A stretch of DNA of 64,000 nt from Verpa conica (Eukaryota; Ascomycota; Pezizomycetes; Pezizales; Morchellaceae). A program made the position numbers and the translations under genes. The stretch spans positions 806,001 through 870,000 of the forward strand of contig JAUFSD010000013.1 of the NCBI GenBank assembly GCA_033030425.1, read 5' to 3'. Below, piece after piece: positions 36,624-50,400 of this stretch; position 1 is the stretch's first letter; every line of letters starts with the position of its first letter. Below the pieces are notes generated by a model. The model was given only the letters and a program-made list of their open reading frames with translations. It did no database searches and was not told where the DNA came from.

Positions 36624-38145
36624 TTTTAAGATCTGTTTTTTAAGCTGGTCAGCAGAGATTCCATAGCAGAGATGACGAAACCCTACGCCCCACTCTACAG
36701 GGTGAGAAGAAAAAAAGCAAAATATAGAAATAGAGATAGAAATAGCTCTTTAAACTAACAACCGAGAACCCCGATTAATAGCAAACATGTTATCTAACGG
36801 AAATATGAATAAAACTTAGATGGAGATGGAAGAGATGGGGAATGTTGAGGTAAGGTCATGGTGCTGATAGCAAAATAGCATCCATAACCCCGCTCTATGC
36901 TGCTTTCCCGATAACAGCAACAAGATAATGATGCCCTCATCAGAGAAAGATATCATTCATCCTCCGCAACAAAGCTTCACCTCAAATTCATGGGACCTCT
37001 GGATGCTCCCGGGAATTCTGGACCCCCTGACAAAGCTCTCCCGTACTAACAAAAAGGGGAAAGAGATATGACGAACAGAAGGGGTGTGACGGTAGAGGGA
37101 GAGAAATAGTAGTTACCCTGGATATTTGATTAAAGTGTTGGTAGGTCTAGTAGTAGTAGAGAAAAAAGTGATAGCGGATGATGAACAGTGATAGTAGTAG
37201 AAAGATGTAGATATGAAGGGAGGAGATTGAGGGGGAAGAAGGAGGTTTAGATGGTCGTCGATGATGTGTTAGGTGGGAGGGAAAGTGGGCTAGTTGCGTT
37301 GCGTGGGCTGTGAGAGCGGCAGAAGGAAAGGAGACAACAACCAAGGTATGGCGATCCTTGCCCCTTTGGGATCTCTTAAATTGCTGCAAATTATGTTCGA
37401 TTTGCGTCTTGTCAAAACTCCAGACACGGTGACAACGACTTGCTTCTTAGCTAGGGCAAGTTTAAGGACGTATCTAGATACATGTACCACATGATCTGGT
37501 TGTTGTTTCTGTGTAGAATTTCGAGTTTCTTCAAAGTTTTCAAGGGTTAGGAAAAGTCACTACTGATTCGCCCTCAGGCAGAAAAGAAGACGAAAAACAA
37601 GAAACCAAAAGAAGACCCTGTGCACACCGGAATGTATTCCTTGCACCTGAAAATCAAGGTGCTTCCCCTTCCTACCAGTGATTTAAGATGGGTTGCGGGC
37701 TGTTTCATAAAACAATACCCCGTCGCCATAAAAACTCGCTATGACACCGAAGTAGCAATTGCCCGGTATTTCATGAGGCTCGTGGCCATGACGTTTTGCT
37801 ACAGGAACTGTGGATGAGAAAACAAGGAACAAGAGCCTCAGGCCCAAAGGAAGTGCAGCGATAGAATAAAAAAATAGAGATAGAGTTAGGAGTACCAATA
37901 CGGTGATTATCTGATTCTATCTATACCTTGGTGCCGTCTGCAAGGAAATCCATACAAATTCTTTTTTTGGGGGGTGAGGTGGGGTTCATCAGCGCATGGC
38001 CTGATCACCGCGCTGCCTGTCGTCACCTGCCTGTCTCACCACTAACCGCAACCCAACGACTTCAAGGCCCGAATTTATTTACAAGAGACACCCATCCACA
38101 TATATCCCATTCTGAACTGGTAATCTATCACCAACTACAGGAACA
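36624..38145. other. Divergent promoter region, 14-3-3 and INH1
   Basis: Shared upstream region of two divergently transcribed housekeeping genes. It includes a purine/pyrimidine-skewed stretch (about 37130-37270) on the 14-3-3 side that is probably leader sequence. No coding frame is credible. Confidence 0.5.
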
Positions 38146-38678
38146 ATGCTTCGTACAGCCATCACTCGCTCTCTTCGCGTTAATCGCTTATCACCCATCC
38201 TCATATCTGCTCGACCCTACTCCTCTGAGGGGTCTACCGGTAGTGGCTTTTCGCGTCCAACCGGTGAGGCTGCTGGGTGAGTTGGCTCTTTTCCTATTCC
38301 CCTCACAGGTGGAGAAGATAAAGCACAGAAGAAAAAGTGGATTTATAGATGGAGGATTATGCACTGTGATAAATCACTAACTGGTTATATCCAGTGATGC
38401 TTTCACAAAGCGTGAGAAGGCCGCAGAGGACTACTACGTCCGCCAGCAGGAAAAGCAAAAGCTCGTATGATTCCCGACACCCCTAATCATAGTAAAAACA
38501 ATTATTGATTTTGTCTGTAGCTCCAATTAAAAGAGAAGTTGAAACAGCAGCGCAAGCATCTTGATGAGCTGGATGCCCACATGTAAATCATCTTAACCCT
38601 AGATTTCTACGGCTAGTTCACTGACAATGATTCTATAGTGAAGAGCTTACCAGGGATCAAGGTGGAGAGAAGAATTAA
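38146..38678 (+). CDS. INH1: Mitochondrial ATP synthase inhibitor IF1
   Basis: Small matrix protein that blocks reverse ATP hydrolysis by F1-ATPase when the membrane potential falls. Exons 38146-38276, 38395-38464, 38521-38582, 38639-38678; 100 residues. The N terminus MLRTAITRSLRVNRLSPILI followed by SARPYSS is an arginine-rich amphipathic presequence with a likely cleavage near residues 23-27. The inhibitory segment follows: GDAFTKREKAAEDYYVRQQE. Then comes the alpha-helical coiled coil LKEKLKQQRKHLDELDAHIE. Domain order and length match fungal IF1 precursors. The start is the first ATG of a good context (ACAATGC). Four short exons hide the gene from simple frame searches. Confidence 0.92.
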
Positions 38679-41600
38679 GCTATCTGAGACTCTGATTCGT
38701 CCTATGAATACGGAAACTGTAGCGAGATGCATGCACGACCCATGAATCTCGGACATCCCCATGATTGTATAAAAAGAGAAGGAGGTTATTGCTTCATCCA
38801 ATAGTATATCAAGAGAATAAATATATTCAATTGAATATACTAGATATAGTTGATATGAGTGTCTCTGAGGGTACCTACATGAATAGATATTTGCACTAGG
38901 GGAAGTCTCATTTTAGGCCACTGAAGAACATTACAAGGGCCGATCTTTTTTCAAGTATGAAGTTCTCAGTGTCATGAGCAAGACTTGCGTTTTTCACTCC
39001 GATGTTCCTCCTTAGTAAAAATCTTATTATGGTCATCCCTATGCGAGAGATTACTTGAATAATAGGCACCCCTGTAAATCTCATATAATTCGTAGAGAAA
39101 ATTTCGATAGATCAATGTGTCATGTGATTTATCTTTGGTGGGGGATCTGTTCTCTCATTGAGATAAGTCAGGTGACCAACTGGTTTATTGGTATTATGGG
39201 TATAAGCTACACTGAAGGATCGAGTCCCAAAGCGGTTAAATCGAGCCGCTTTAGGAAGCCTTATTGATGATGATTATGATTCATTCTACATATGCGGAGG
39301 AACCCATTTGTTACCAGAACCAGGAAACGTTCCTCTTCACTGACATCAGCAGATTTTGGTTTTTCTCTGGAGGCTCCCTAAGGGCTATAGGGTAATAGCC
39401 TTCTTTGAGCTGTACCTCCTATCGAGAAACCCTTAGCCAACACAGAATCAGCCTGCCGGAGTGCCTAATGACAAGTCCAGGTCAGGTCACTGAGCAAAGC
39501 TATTACAACGAAGTTACTCTGTAATAGTTCGAGTTAAAGAATATCCGTCTTATAAAAATGCGCGATCTGGTTTGGATAGGGATTATTTTTGCACTAGTAC
39601 TTTCGTATAGGAACAACTACTTTATATGAATACGGTATATATGTATCGTACCAAAGGAATGTATACCCTCATAGGAAAATCGTACTGTACCCCAATTTGT
39701 ATGCCCTGCTCAAACCCACCCCGCGTACGCCTCGAACAGCCTACCGGCCTAAAATAACCCTTATTTTACCTCGAGAGGGGAAAATTATAAAGATGCATCT
39801 CATACCTTCCCCAGACGGGGAGTAATCAGCAGCTTGCCGGCCCTATTAGTTTCCGCGCCATCTTTTCAGACAGTCTATAGCTGTACTTCGCTTACAATAA
39901 TGTCCGCGATATCGTAATTATTTGGTGCCGCTGAAGTCTTCAACTATCGTTCTCTACGATGACTTGGCTAATACTAGCCTACGGCCCTTACCAGTTTGTT
40001 GAAAGATTACTATGTTCTAATGGGAGTGCGGTTACCGTTTTGTTGGGGGATGGCCTGGGGGGCGCTTGCTGGTTTCGCTGGTTGAGTCTTACGATTCTGA
40101 ATGGCGCTGTATGTTTAAGGCGCCATAGGCGCCGACAAATGATAAACGCAAAATGACTGTCGCTAAACATAGACTCGGTCGCAATAGAACTTATGCGTAT
40201 CGCCACAACCAGAAGGGCAACCTAGTCGGAAGTGTTATATATTTTTTTGACAAATCAGATGCCAGTTTGGTTAAGGTGCTAGTAGATATGGCGGTGTAAA
40301 TACTTTGAAAATAACCACACTTATCTCAAATACTGTTTTGGATGACCCTCTCAGATCCGCGATGGGATGTGTGGTACCCCACTTTTTCTTATCAGGAACT
40401 CGCCGACGCCAAAACTCAGTGATTTCGGTGGGTTTTTTTGTGTTACTCTGATATTAAAAAGTATGACTCGAGTTTGCTATGCTATGCTGAGACATGTGAT
40501 GGGTTAATAGAAGAGAGATGGCTATTGGCATAAATGGGAAGAGATGTGGGTGCAGGGGTGTAGATACTTCAAATTGGGATTTTCTCGTTTTTAATATTGC
40601 CTTTTGATTTACTAATGGTTTGAATGAATGAATTTATCATTTAAGTACTTTACTAATGGTTTTTCTTGCATGCGGGGTTATAAATGTCGTCGGTGGTAAG
40701 GTGAGATGAAGTGAGAGACTTGGGACATTTATGAACTCATGAGTTTAAACTTTTACTATGCGTGTAGCTACAGTGAGACGCTTGCATAAATACATTAATC
40801 ATAGAGTAACACCCAAGGGCTCCAAAACCGAATAGAATCATATGTAGGATCGAAATTTTTATAATTTAAGACTACTAGCCGAAAATAAAGTCTGTCCGGT
40901 TTGGTACTAAGCAACACAGTCCACCGTTACAGCTAGGGGTCATTACAGCGGGCATTAGAACTAAAGAAACAGGAAAGCTTCATAGGATAGTAGTAGGATT
41001 TATTTATATGAATGGGGATAACGGGGTTTGTTGATGGTATTTCTTTTTGGGCGTAGAATTCATTTCTTGTATGTACCCAACCGAACAGACTTTATTTTCC
41101 GGCGAGTAGTAGAACACCTTTATACCCTTGTTTACCAGTAAAGTAGTTCCCAGTTCATCATTGACACCGTTGTCATCCTCTAAATATCACATGACCAACA
41201 AAGCGCATGTGGCCGGGTAACCTTCTCAGTGCCTTTAGAGTAAAGTCTAGCTGGTGCTGGGAGAGAATGATTGTGATTAGGATATAAAGTGAATATCTCA
41301 TTAGGGTAAATCCCATCAAAAACGTTCTTTGTTTGTAATCTAAAAACATCCCCATTCGAAAATTTAACCTTCGTCAAGACACCTGATACGCATAAGCCAC
41401 TATGGCTTGCCCTCCACATATCTGACAGGTTCTCTCTAGCTCTCCATATCCCCACCATCGATATATAAAGCTAAGTGGAATTCCACTAACATATTATAAT
41501 ACCTCACGGATTATATATGGTACCTTGTATTATACTTGGAATAATTTTGAAAAGTGTGTATTTGACTCCCACCATTCCGTTAGGGGGGGGTAAGAGACTA

Positions 41601-42961
41601 GAGTAAGGCGGGGCGACAGTGACATGATCGTGCCTTTATCTACTTGTATTTTGATAGTTAGAAACGTTTGAGGAAGTAAGTTTGTGGAAAAAGCCCGGAT
41701 TGGTAGATTGCCAATTTTCCGTGACCGTGAGGCTCATGTAACTATTGAGGGGGAACCCCCCCCCATAATTCAATTCACACCCTGGTTTGGGTATGCAGAA
41801 TGCTATTCTCCACTCGGATATTTATTAGCCGAGAGATTTTCAGACCTGTAATAGCTAGTAAGATCAGTTCCTAAATCATTCAAATTTAATCTCCCGTGAT
41901 AAGATCTTCAGTATTAATAGTGAAGAAAAGAAAAGATCTAAAAGTAGCAAAAAGCATAGATTGTACTTGGCAGCAACAGTCGGTACATTTATATAAGAGA
42001 TAGAAGTATTGATATCATTTTATACCACCTCGAAGGCAGAAAGAGACAAAGGCTGTGAGTATATGTAGGAAAATCTTAAAGAAACTTGAATTCATCACAA
42101 GCTCCTCCCCTTTCTCTCCCGGGAAATAGCTAACAAACACAAAGTCCGGCTCATAGGCAAAATCATACAAGGTCGCAACTAAATATAAGGAACCAAGAGA
42201 TGTTGACCAGGACGTGTAACATGCTATGCAATATTTCCATCTTACGCAGAGTACGGGAATAGTATAGAAAAATAGCCAGACCAAAACAATAAATGCAGAG
42301 GTATATTGAAGACATGAGAATGTTTCGAGAATAACGGATGGGGAAAAACAACCAAAGATCCAGTAAAAGAACACAAAAACCCTGTACTAATCGCAAAAAA
42401 AAATAGTAAAAGTCAATGAGGCAAAACAACAAAAAAAATCAATAGACCCTACCAACCAAAACCGCACCATGAAAGCCACAACGATGATAAAAAAAACAGA
42501 CAAGACGCAGACCACACAAGGATATCATCCCCCTCCATTCCAGTCCTGCACGTCACCGACCCAATGAATAGATAAACAGAAATAATAATAAAAAAACCGT
42601 CCAGAACACTTCGCCGCTTAATTTTTTCCCACCCCGCTTGTCATAGTCCCATTCGTAGGATCTTTTAGAAGGAGGCGAAATAAGAAAAGAACGCTTTTAA
42701 AATGCCGATAAAAATCCCTCGTCCGACGGTGTCCCGCAGCGACGGGCCAAGAAAGGGGTCCTCGTCGCAAAGTAAATGCAAATTAGACCCGCTACCCCCT
42801 GGACTCTTTCTCCTGCATGCAACTATAACAATATAGGTCCCGTACAAAATCAACGATATCCTAACCATTTCCAAATCCACATCTGACTTTCCGTTCTCCT
42901 CTCAGCTGCTATGCGATCGGTACAGTGCCTACAAGGAGCGACCTATTATTTTAGCCTACGA
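38679..42961. other. Gene-free AT-rich block, 4.3 kb
   Basis: INH1 3' flank, then AT-rich non-coding DNA with one inverted-repeat element (40871-41110). From about 42000 to 42960 the minus strand is T-rich and is probably the NIK1 3' flank; long hydrophobic frames there reflect the T-richness. A string GGTACCTTGTATTAT occurs both here (about 41519) and at about 17527, hinting at an old dispersed repeat. Confidence 0.45.
40871..41110. mobile_element. Inverted-repeat element, about 240 bp
   Basis: The left arm (from 40871) reads ACTACTAGCCGAAAATAAAG and continues TCTGTCCGGTTTGGTAC. The reverse complement of the right arm (41110 inward) reads ACTACTCGCCGGAAAATAAA and continues GTCTGTTCGGTTGGGTAC. 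That is about 37 paired positions with a few mismatches and one indel. The interior is non-coding. Exact ends and target duplication are not clear, so the element boundaries are approximate. Confidence 0.55.
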
Positions 42962-45900
42962 TCAAAATTTAAGGTTTCCATCACAAGAAACCATTACGTC
43001 TTGGCTCACCCGCTCATGTTCAATCAAGTCATCTTCCGCTAGCTCAATTATTTGCTGCTGGGTTGCTGGTATCGCAGTCGCTACTGCTACTGTTACCGCC
43101 CGAGGTTCTAATGGTGGTCGACTCCTGGTCATGTTTGCTCCGTTTATGACCCTGTTCACCCGTTCGCTGTCGTCCGGCATCGATGCTGACAGAAGTCCGC
43201 TGCCTCTTTCCAGGAGTGGGCCCCCAAGGGTCGCGCACTGTTCCGATGTTAGTAAGTCTGTTCGGGATCTCGTCCCAAATTCCTTCTGGATGGCAACGTC
43301 CATTTCGAGTTATTACCTTGAGGATGACTTGTATTAGTGTATTCTGCTTCAGAGGCTTAGACAGGTATTCGTCCATCTGAGCCTGAATACACTTTTCTCG
43401 ATCACCCAACATGGCATGAGCCGTTAAGGCAACGATGGGGGTCCGTGATAGACCGGCCTCCTTCTCGTACTCACGAATCTTCGCGGTTGCTTCGAATCCA
43501 CCCTAAGAAGCAAACCCGTAAGTATTTTCCCACATGTAAGAGCTAAAAGTAGATTTACTTACCATAACGGGCATCTGTACATCCATCAAGATCACATCGT
43601 ACCGCTTATTTTTAACGGCCTCCAGAGCCTGTAGACCATTCTCAACAACCTCCACAGTGTGGTGATACTTCTCCAAGATCTTTACAGCTAACTTCTGGTT
43701 GACGATATTGTCCTCCGCCAACAGTAGATTGAAAGATTTCGAGTTCTCGGAAACTGAAGGCGCAGCCCTTCCTTCCAAAGCAGGGATCATGCCATTACCA
43801 AGGTCAATCGGGAGACATGGAGTAGTCATATAAGAAGTGATTCCCAAATCGAGGGTAGACTTGAGCGAGACCTGAATTATCGGGCAGAGAAGAACAAGTG
43901 GAATATACTTGAACTCGTCTAGTGTCCGCAGCTTCAAAGCGGTATCCATAGAGTCAACTAGTATGACATCATACATAACACCCTTCCGTCCATTGTTCAT
44001 GTCTGGTAATGGCGCTTCTTGTGCGGAATGTACGACAATCGGTACTAAGTCAAGCATCCTTAGCATCTCTGGAATAGCGGCGTTCTCACGATTCTTATCG
44101 ATAAAGAGAACGTGATGACCCTTATAAGGTTTGAGCTGAGGCATGATTCCACCGAGATCGGTCGACGCAAGGCGCACGATACATGTGAAGTAGAAGGTAC
44201 TACCCTGTCCGTACTGACTCTTGACCCAGACATCACCACCCATAAGGTTGACTAAACGTTTCGAAATCGATAATCCAAGACCTGTACCACCAAACTTTCT
44301 GGTTGTAGAGCCATCGGCTTGACAGAAAGTGTCGAAGATCAAATCAAGCTTGTCAGACTGAATCCCAATTCCGGTATCAGAAACAGAGAACTCGAAGCAG
44401 TACTCGTTCTCGGCGCAACGCGACTGGTCTGTCTGACGGATAGTCAATTTGACTTCTCCGCTTTCCGTGAACTTGATAGCGTTCCCGACAAGGTTCAGAA
44501 TGACCTGTCTCAGGCGGAAGGAATCTCCAACCACATGATCTGGAACAACATTGTCGACACAGTAGACAAGATCTAAGAAGCGCTCATTGGCCTTGACAGC
44601 TAATGTCTTCAAAGCGTTGAACACAGTTCCACGAAGTGAAAATGGAATTTCTTCCATAACCATGCGGTTCGCCTCAACTACAACACAGAGCCTTGTCAGT
44701 TACTGGTTGTAGAATCTAGCCGGCAGTAGTATTATAATACTCAGAGGAGTAAGGAGTAAGAGAGAATAGAATAAAGAAGATGGGCGGACATACTCTTCGA
44801 GATATCCAAAATATCATCAATAATTGTTAATAAGCTGTTGGCCAGATTGTGCACTATATTTAACATCTCACGTTGGTACTGAGTCAGGTCGGTATCGAGG
44901 GTTAATTGAGTCTAATCGCAATGTCAGACCACGTTTCTAATATTCCAGGGAGCTCTAATACCATTCCAATAATACCGTTCATTGGTGTTCTAATTTCGTG
45001 GGACATGTTTGCCAAAAACTCTGATTTCGTCCTGTTCGCCAATTCGGCAGTCTCACGGGCTGCAGTATTCTTCTGGATACTGTCACGCAAGTTGAAGACC
45101 ATCTGATTGATCTTAGTCTTAAGGGCATCCATTTCCCCAGAAGCCTCCACAGTGATGAAACGATTGAAGTCACCATCAGCCGCTGCAGCAGTGATTGACC
45201 CGAAGGCTCTGACTTGAGTTGTGAGGTTCTGTGCCATAGTATTCACGTTGCTCGTAATTTCTTTCCAGAGTCCGTCGACATCGTTTACCTCAGCCTGAAC
45301 ACCTAACTTGCCGTCTATACCCACATCCCTCGCTACACGCTTGACTTCCCGTGAGAACACCTCTAGTCGGTCTACCATCTTGTTGATAGTTGATTTTAGC
45401 GCAAGAACTTCTCCTTGGGCGTGAACGGTAATCTTTCGACTCAAATCACCCTCGGCGACAGCTGTGGTGACATCTGCAATACTTCGCACCTGTGTAGTAA
45501 GATTGTTGGCCATAATGTTGACATTATCGGTAAGATCTTTCCAAACTCCCTCAACATCTTGCACCTACGATTTGTCAGTATCCCGATCTGACGATCAAAC
45601 CCTGTAAAATCAACATACCCTAGCTTGACCTCCCAATATTCCGTCTGTACCAACCTCCCTGGCGACCTTCGTGACCTCTGTGGCAAAGTTCTGCAAACGC
45701 TCTACCATCTTGTTTATCGTCTCCTTCAACTGCAGGATTTCTCCTTGGGCATGTACATCAATCTTCCTCGCCAAATTTCCTTCCGCCACAGCAGTTGTAA
45801 CTGAAGCGATACTTCGCACCTGGGTTGTAAGGTTACGAGCCATACTATTAACGTTCTCGGTGAGAGATTTCCAGGTGCCCTCCACGTCTTCTACTCTGGC

Positions 45901-47478
45901 TTGTCCACCAAGCTTTCCTTCTGTTCCGACCTCACGTGCCACCTTTGTGACCTCTGTAGCAAAATTCTGAAGACGATCTACCATCTTGTTGATAGTTTCC
46001 TTGAGCTGTAGAATTTCTCCCTTGCAGATAGCACTGACTTTCTTAGTAAGATCTCCTTCGGCGACGGCAGTAGTAACAGCTGCTATATTCCGCACTTGAT
46101 CTGTGAGATTTGCAGCCATGGCATTCACATTATCCGTAAGTTCCCTCCATGTTCCTTTAACCTAAAGTTTATGAAATATTGTCAGAAATCCCGAAGGTCC
46201 CTCAAGAAAAATTATTCATACCTCGCGTATTTCAGCTTGACCACCGAGGATACCATCGATTCCGACCTCCCGGGATACTCGAGTGACCTCAAAGGCAAAT
46301 GTTCGGAGTTGATCAACCATAGAATTAATAGTCTGTTGCAATTCCAGGATCTCTCCTTGGGCATGGACATGGATTTTTCGGGACAAGTCTCCGTTAGCTA
46401 CAGCAGTAGTAACATCTGCAATTTCTCGGACCTGGTTTGTGAGGTTTGAAGCCATGACGTTCACTATCATCGTAGGATATCAGTATTACTTATCCAAAAG
46501 GTCTAGCAAACTATTATATCTAGTCGACGAGAAAAACGGGAATAAAAATAAAAAGAGGGGGAAAGTCTCAAGCTACCGTTGTTTGTCAACTCCATCCAGG
46601 TTCCCTCTACGCCGGCGATTCTAGCCTGCCCTCCAAGACGACCCTCGGTTCCTACTTCTCGAGCCACTCGGGACACCTCGCTTGCAAAAGTTTGCAACTG
46701 ATCTGTCATGGTATTGATGGTATTCTTGAAAGTAGTGATTTCTGGGTCCATCTCTACAGCGTGGACAGTAACCTTCTTGTTTAGGTCTCCCTTCGCGACT
46801 ATTATGCACGGACGTCAGATCAGCACCAATACCCCACCCCGACAAAAGATACCACTTTTTGTGCTCGCTCATTTCCCACATACCAGCAGTAACAATCTCT
46901 CCGATTTCACGGAGTGCCTTTGAGAAGGCTTCGTTTGCTTGTTGAGACTTCTTCAGCTCTCGCTGAAGTCTTTCCACTTTTGTTGCCTCATCTATGGGTA
47001 TATGCGGGGTCTGCTTCGCCTTCTCTGCCTCCTCCATCAGATTCTTCATTATTTTCCTGTTCTCTTGGATCTCCTGTTCTTGAGACTTGACATGTTGGTG
47101 TAGGAATTCGAGCTGGTGAGATTGGTCGCTAGCATCACTAGTTGGGCTGCTACCGTTCCTTTGTCCGTCCCGTACGGAGATAAGGCCGCCTTGGATAGGT
47201 ATAGGTGAGGGGTGACGACCAACAAGCGAGAAGGGGGAGGATGGCGCACCATTTTCGTTTGGAGTATCAGGAAAGTGCTGGCTAACCGCATTGGCCTTTG
47301 ACTCTAAATGCTGAATCCGCTGAACCAGCGACATGAGCTCCCGCTCCAGCGACCTTTTATCGAAAGTATCATGGCCGGGCAAAGTGATTCTTTGCTCCTC
47401 ACTGAACTTGCTGTAATCGCCCTTTGCGACAGCCCGAAGGACAGCCGTTGTGGCCTGATAGACGGCGTCGTTCTGCAT
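42962..47478 (-). CDS. NIK1: Group III hybrid histidine kinase with HAMP repeats (Nik1/Os-1)
   Basis: Cytosolic sensor kinase at the head of the HOG osmostress phosphorelay and the target pathway of phenylpyrrole and dicarboximide fungicides. Exons: 47478-46884, 46798-46577, 46463-46222, 46161-45619, 45564-44962, 44911-44794, 44677-43563, 43502-43317, 43237-42962; 1299 residues, almost exactly the family length. After an N-terminal coiled-coil part come about six HAMP units (repeated V.EGTW..LT.NVN.MA.NLT.QVR and GDL..K/R...VHA.GE), residues about 195-690. The kinase core has phosphoacceptor His723 in [10 protein letters not shown], the N box [11 protein letters not shown], the G1 box DTGIGI and the G2 box GTGLGLSIS. 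The receiver runs from [13 protein letters not shown], with phosphoacceptor Asp1140 in ILMDVQMPV and [11 protein letters not shown] after it. No transmembrane segment. The tail starting [12 protein letters not shown] matches family members. Confidence 0.96.
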
Positions 47479-50400
47479 AATTTGTCGGCTTATTTTTTCA
47501 CCACCGAGAGGATCGGGGTGTTGAAAAGTTTTAGAGAAACTTTGGAGGTTGAGATCTTGACCAAAGTATTTAGGGGGAAGGGTCTAGAGGAGGGGGGTGG
47601 TGGTGGGAGTGGGTAGTGGTGGGTGGAGGGTGAGGGAGTTGATAACAGGTACGACAACCCGAACCTCAGTTTGGTTGATTGCTAATTTCGGGTGGGAAGA
47701 TACGAAGGAGGAGAGGAAGAAGGGAGAGGGGACGAGACTCGGAGGATAAGGAGGGGGGGTGTGTGCACGAAGCTTTCTTTCCCTGGCGTTGGCCCTCCTC
47801 TGGCTAGCCGTTACCGCTTTGAAAACCACCACAAAGGTGATAGCGATAACAGGTGGTGATAGGTTTACAAGAGAGGGTAAGTGCGGGACAGGTGCGGTTA
47901 AAGAGGAGTTAAAAAAATGATAAGGGGAGGTAAGGGATGTTAGGGAGGGGAGGAGGGGGGAAAACTCTCTGGAGGGAAAGGGAACGCGAACGTGTAGCGA
48001 GAAACCGTCCAAATGAACGAGAGAGAGAAAAAGAAAGAAATGTGCCAGGTGCTAGGTGCTAGGTGCTAGAACAGAACGACCGAGCAAAAAGGACCAGAGC
48101 AGAGTAGAGTAGCAGCAGAATAGCAGCAGCAGCAGCACAGCGCGACAGGCGGGTGGCCGGCAAGTCGTAACAAGCGCAGTAAAGCAGTGGGCCAAGCAGT
48201 AAGAGAGGCAAACGAGGGGAGCCGACAACGACAGAAAAGAACGGCAGGGATCAGGCCAGAAGGCTGTGTGGACTCCGAAGAAACGAGCGAGTGAGAGGGC
48301 GGATGGACTGCCAGTGTGCTTGCAAATGTGCGTGTGAGGTCTCAGAGTGACGACCACGGCGCAAGGATTTCTTCGACCTGCTGCTGTTGGGTGGAGGTTG
48401 AGGAGACAAATAGCTGGGCAGGCGTTCATTGTGCATACAGCGGTACAGGCAATCCCAGCCAACAATCCACCCGGCAGACGGGTGTCACTAGCTATCCAGG
48501 CGTGTGAGCAGTTCCTCAGCGATATTGGGAAACCAGCAAGGAGGTCCATGTAGAGAGAGTGGGAATACATACATGTACCGGCATCAAGCAGAGCCATGAG
48601 GAAAGCAGATATATACCCATCACGGCGATGTGCAATCGATAGCTAGGTACAGGTATGAGGAACAAGCCCTACCCAAATCTGTAGTTGAGATACACTTTAT
48701 CCTAAATCTTTATCATTCTCTGACGACACTCGACATTCGACACTCGAACCTCCCCCCTCCTCTCGGCTTCCTCCCTTTCCCCCCCATTCCTTCTTCTCCT
48801 TCCTCACCTTCCCCCCCACCCCCCCGCATGTCTTGCATTCGCCTCCTTCTCCTACTTCCTTCCCCCCCCCCTCCGTCATCAAGTGTGCCTGAATGAATCT
48901 GTCCACAGCCTGGACCTGCCTACTCGCGTGTACTGTACAGTAGAAGCACATTAATTGCTATATCATCAATCCCTCTAATTTATCTATGTTTCTGCCCGTG
49001 ATTCGTCTTTTCCGTTGCTCGGGTTCAACGATCTCTAGAAACCCCCTCCCTCCCTCCAATCGTTCGAGCCAGGGTCCAGAACCCACGCTGTTCAACGGTA
49101 ACCCCGCCTCCCATAGTTCCCGTTTACTGCCCCTTGGAAATTACGGTCCCAATCTCGGTAGGCTTAAAGGAACTTTCCCTTATGGTATCAGAAACAATGG
49201 TTTTCTTTCTCAGAAAAGTATGTCCAGCAGTGGCCCAGCAGCAAGGTGGCCACGGAACGGAGCGCTGCCGTTAAGAGAGGTATGAGGGGGGCGAAAGTCA
49301 ACCTCCACTACCAACGTGATCGGCTTTCTCATCTCCACCGCTACTTCTCTACCTGCTTGCTATCACCAATTCTACGCCGCTAGAGTAGAGTACAATCAGG
49401 GCCCACCCCTCTTGCCCGTATCACGTATCAAAGGCTGCATGCGGTGCATGAAAAAGTACTGATATACAAATCACGATACGCCTGATGACCTTTTTTTTTC
49501 GGCCCCCTCCCGGTTTAGAGTAGGCGACTCACTTTTTTCAGCTATGCATGACCAGGAGGGCGTCATTTGTACGACGGACCTGTCTTCCCCTCCACCTTAC
49601 GTAAGAATTCTGAATGCTTCGAGCCTCATGGATCCAAGGACCAGGCGTGTGGAAGCAAAACACGTCTCTCGAATGCGTAGCTTTCAACTACCTATCCCCT
49701 TGATTCCCTCTCGGGCTTTTGCAACTTGCGCATCTCGGGTTCTCACTGGGGCTGCGATGGCTCCTCCGTCCCCCATCTTGGCGTTCCGCATTGTTCTTTT
49801 ATTGAGTCTTGAAACTGTTGATCTCGATTACGATCATCGATCCCAGCGTATGTGCTGTACACACGGTCTGTTTCTCAATACAGAAAGGTGTGGGTGCGAA
49901 GTTCTACAAAAACAAACCATATGGACTATTATTCAAAGACCGAAGGGGTACATATAAATGACTGTCACTGACGTAGATAAGCCCGAGTTTACTAGGGAGA
50001 AGATTTGACCTCCCTTTTTCTCCTTACTACATCTTTTGTTCTCCCATGACAGTCCCATCATCCTATTCATTGCTGGCCACGGGTGCAAATTGGCCGCCCT
50101 GCGACGAAACAATTCCGGAAACAAATGACCCTCCGACGTTGAGTCAGCCCGCAAATCTTAGGGTTGGTTGTTATCTCCAAACTAGGCAGAAAAGCCAATA
50201 GACACTTTCTCACCTTGTTGTGGCTGTCTGGTTGTGCGGATCGCCTTTACAGCTGCCATCCATCAAGCGGTGAGGCGGACGGCAGTTATTTCGCCATTGT
50301 AGCCAGTTTTCTCTTAATTTTTTCTGTTTAGCGGCGGCCAGCGGGGTGTGGATTTCCGTACTGCTTCTTATGTGTACGTGTACCGCCGCAGCCTCTTCGA

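Noticed and set aside
39160..39260. tRNA-like stretch with GGATCGAGTCCC
   Set aside because: T-arm-like bases are present but T-stem and acceptor stem do not pair; no valid A box spacing.
42015..42432. Hydrophobic frames of 119 and 89 codons on the minus strand
   Set aside because: They sit in the T-rich 3' flank of NIK1; Phe/Leu/Tyr richness follows from base composition and no family feature or intron support is seen.
49544..49957. 137-codon forward frame
   Set aside because: No motif, no splice partner, low-information composition; probably chance in a less AT-rich stretch.
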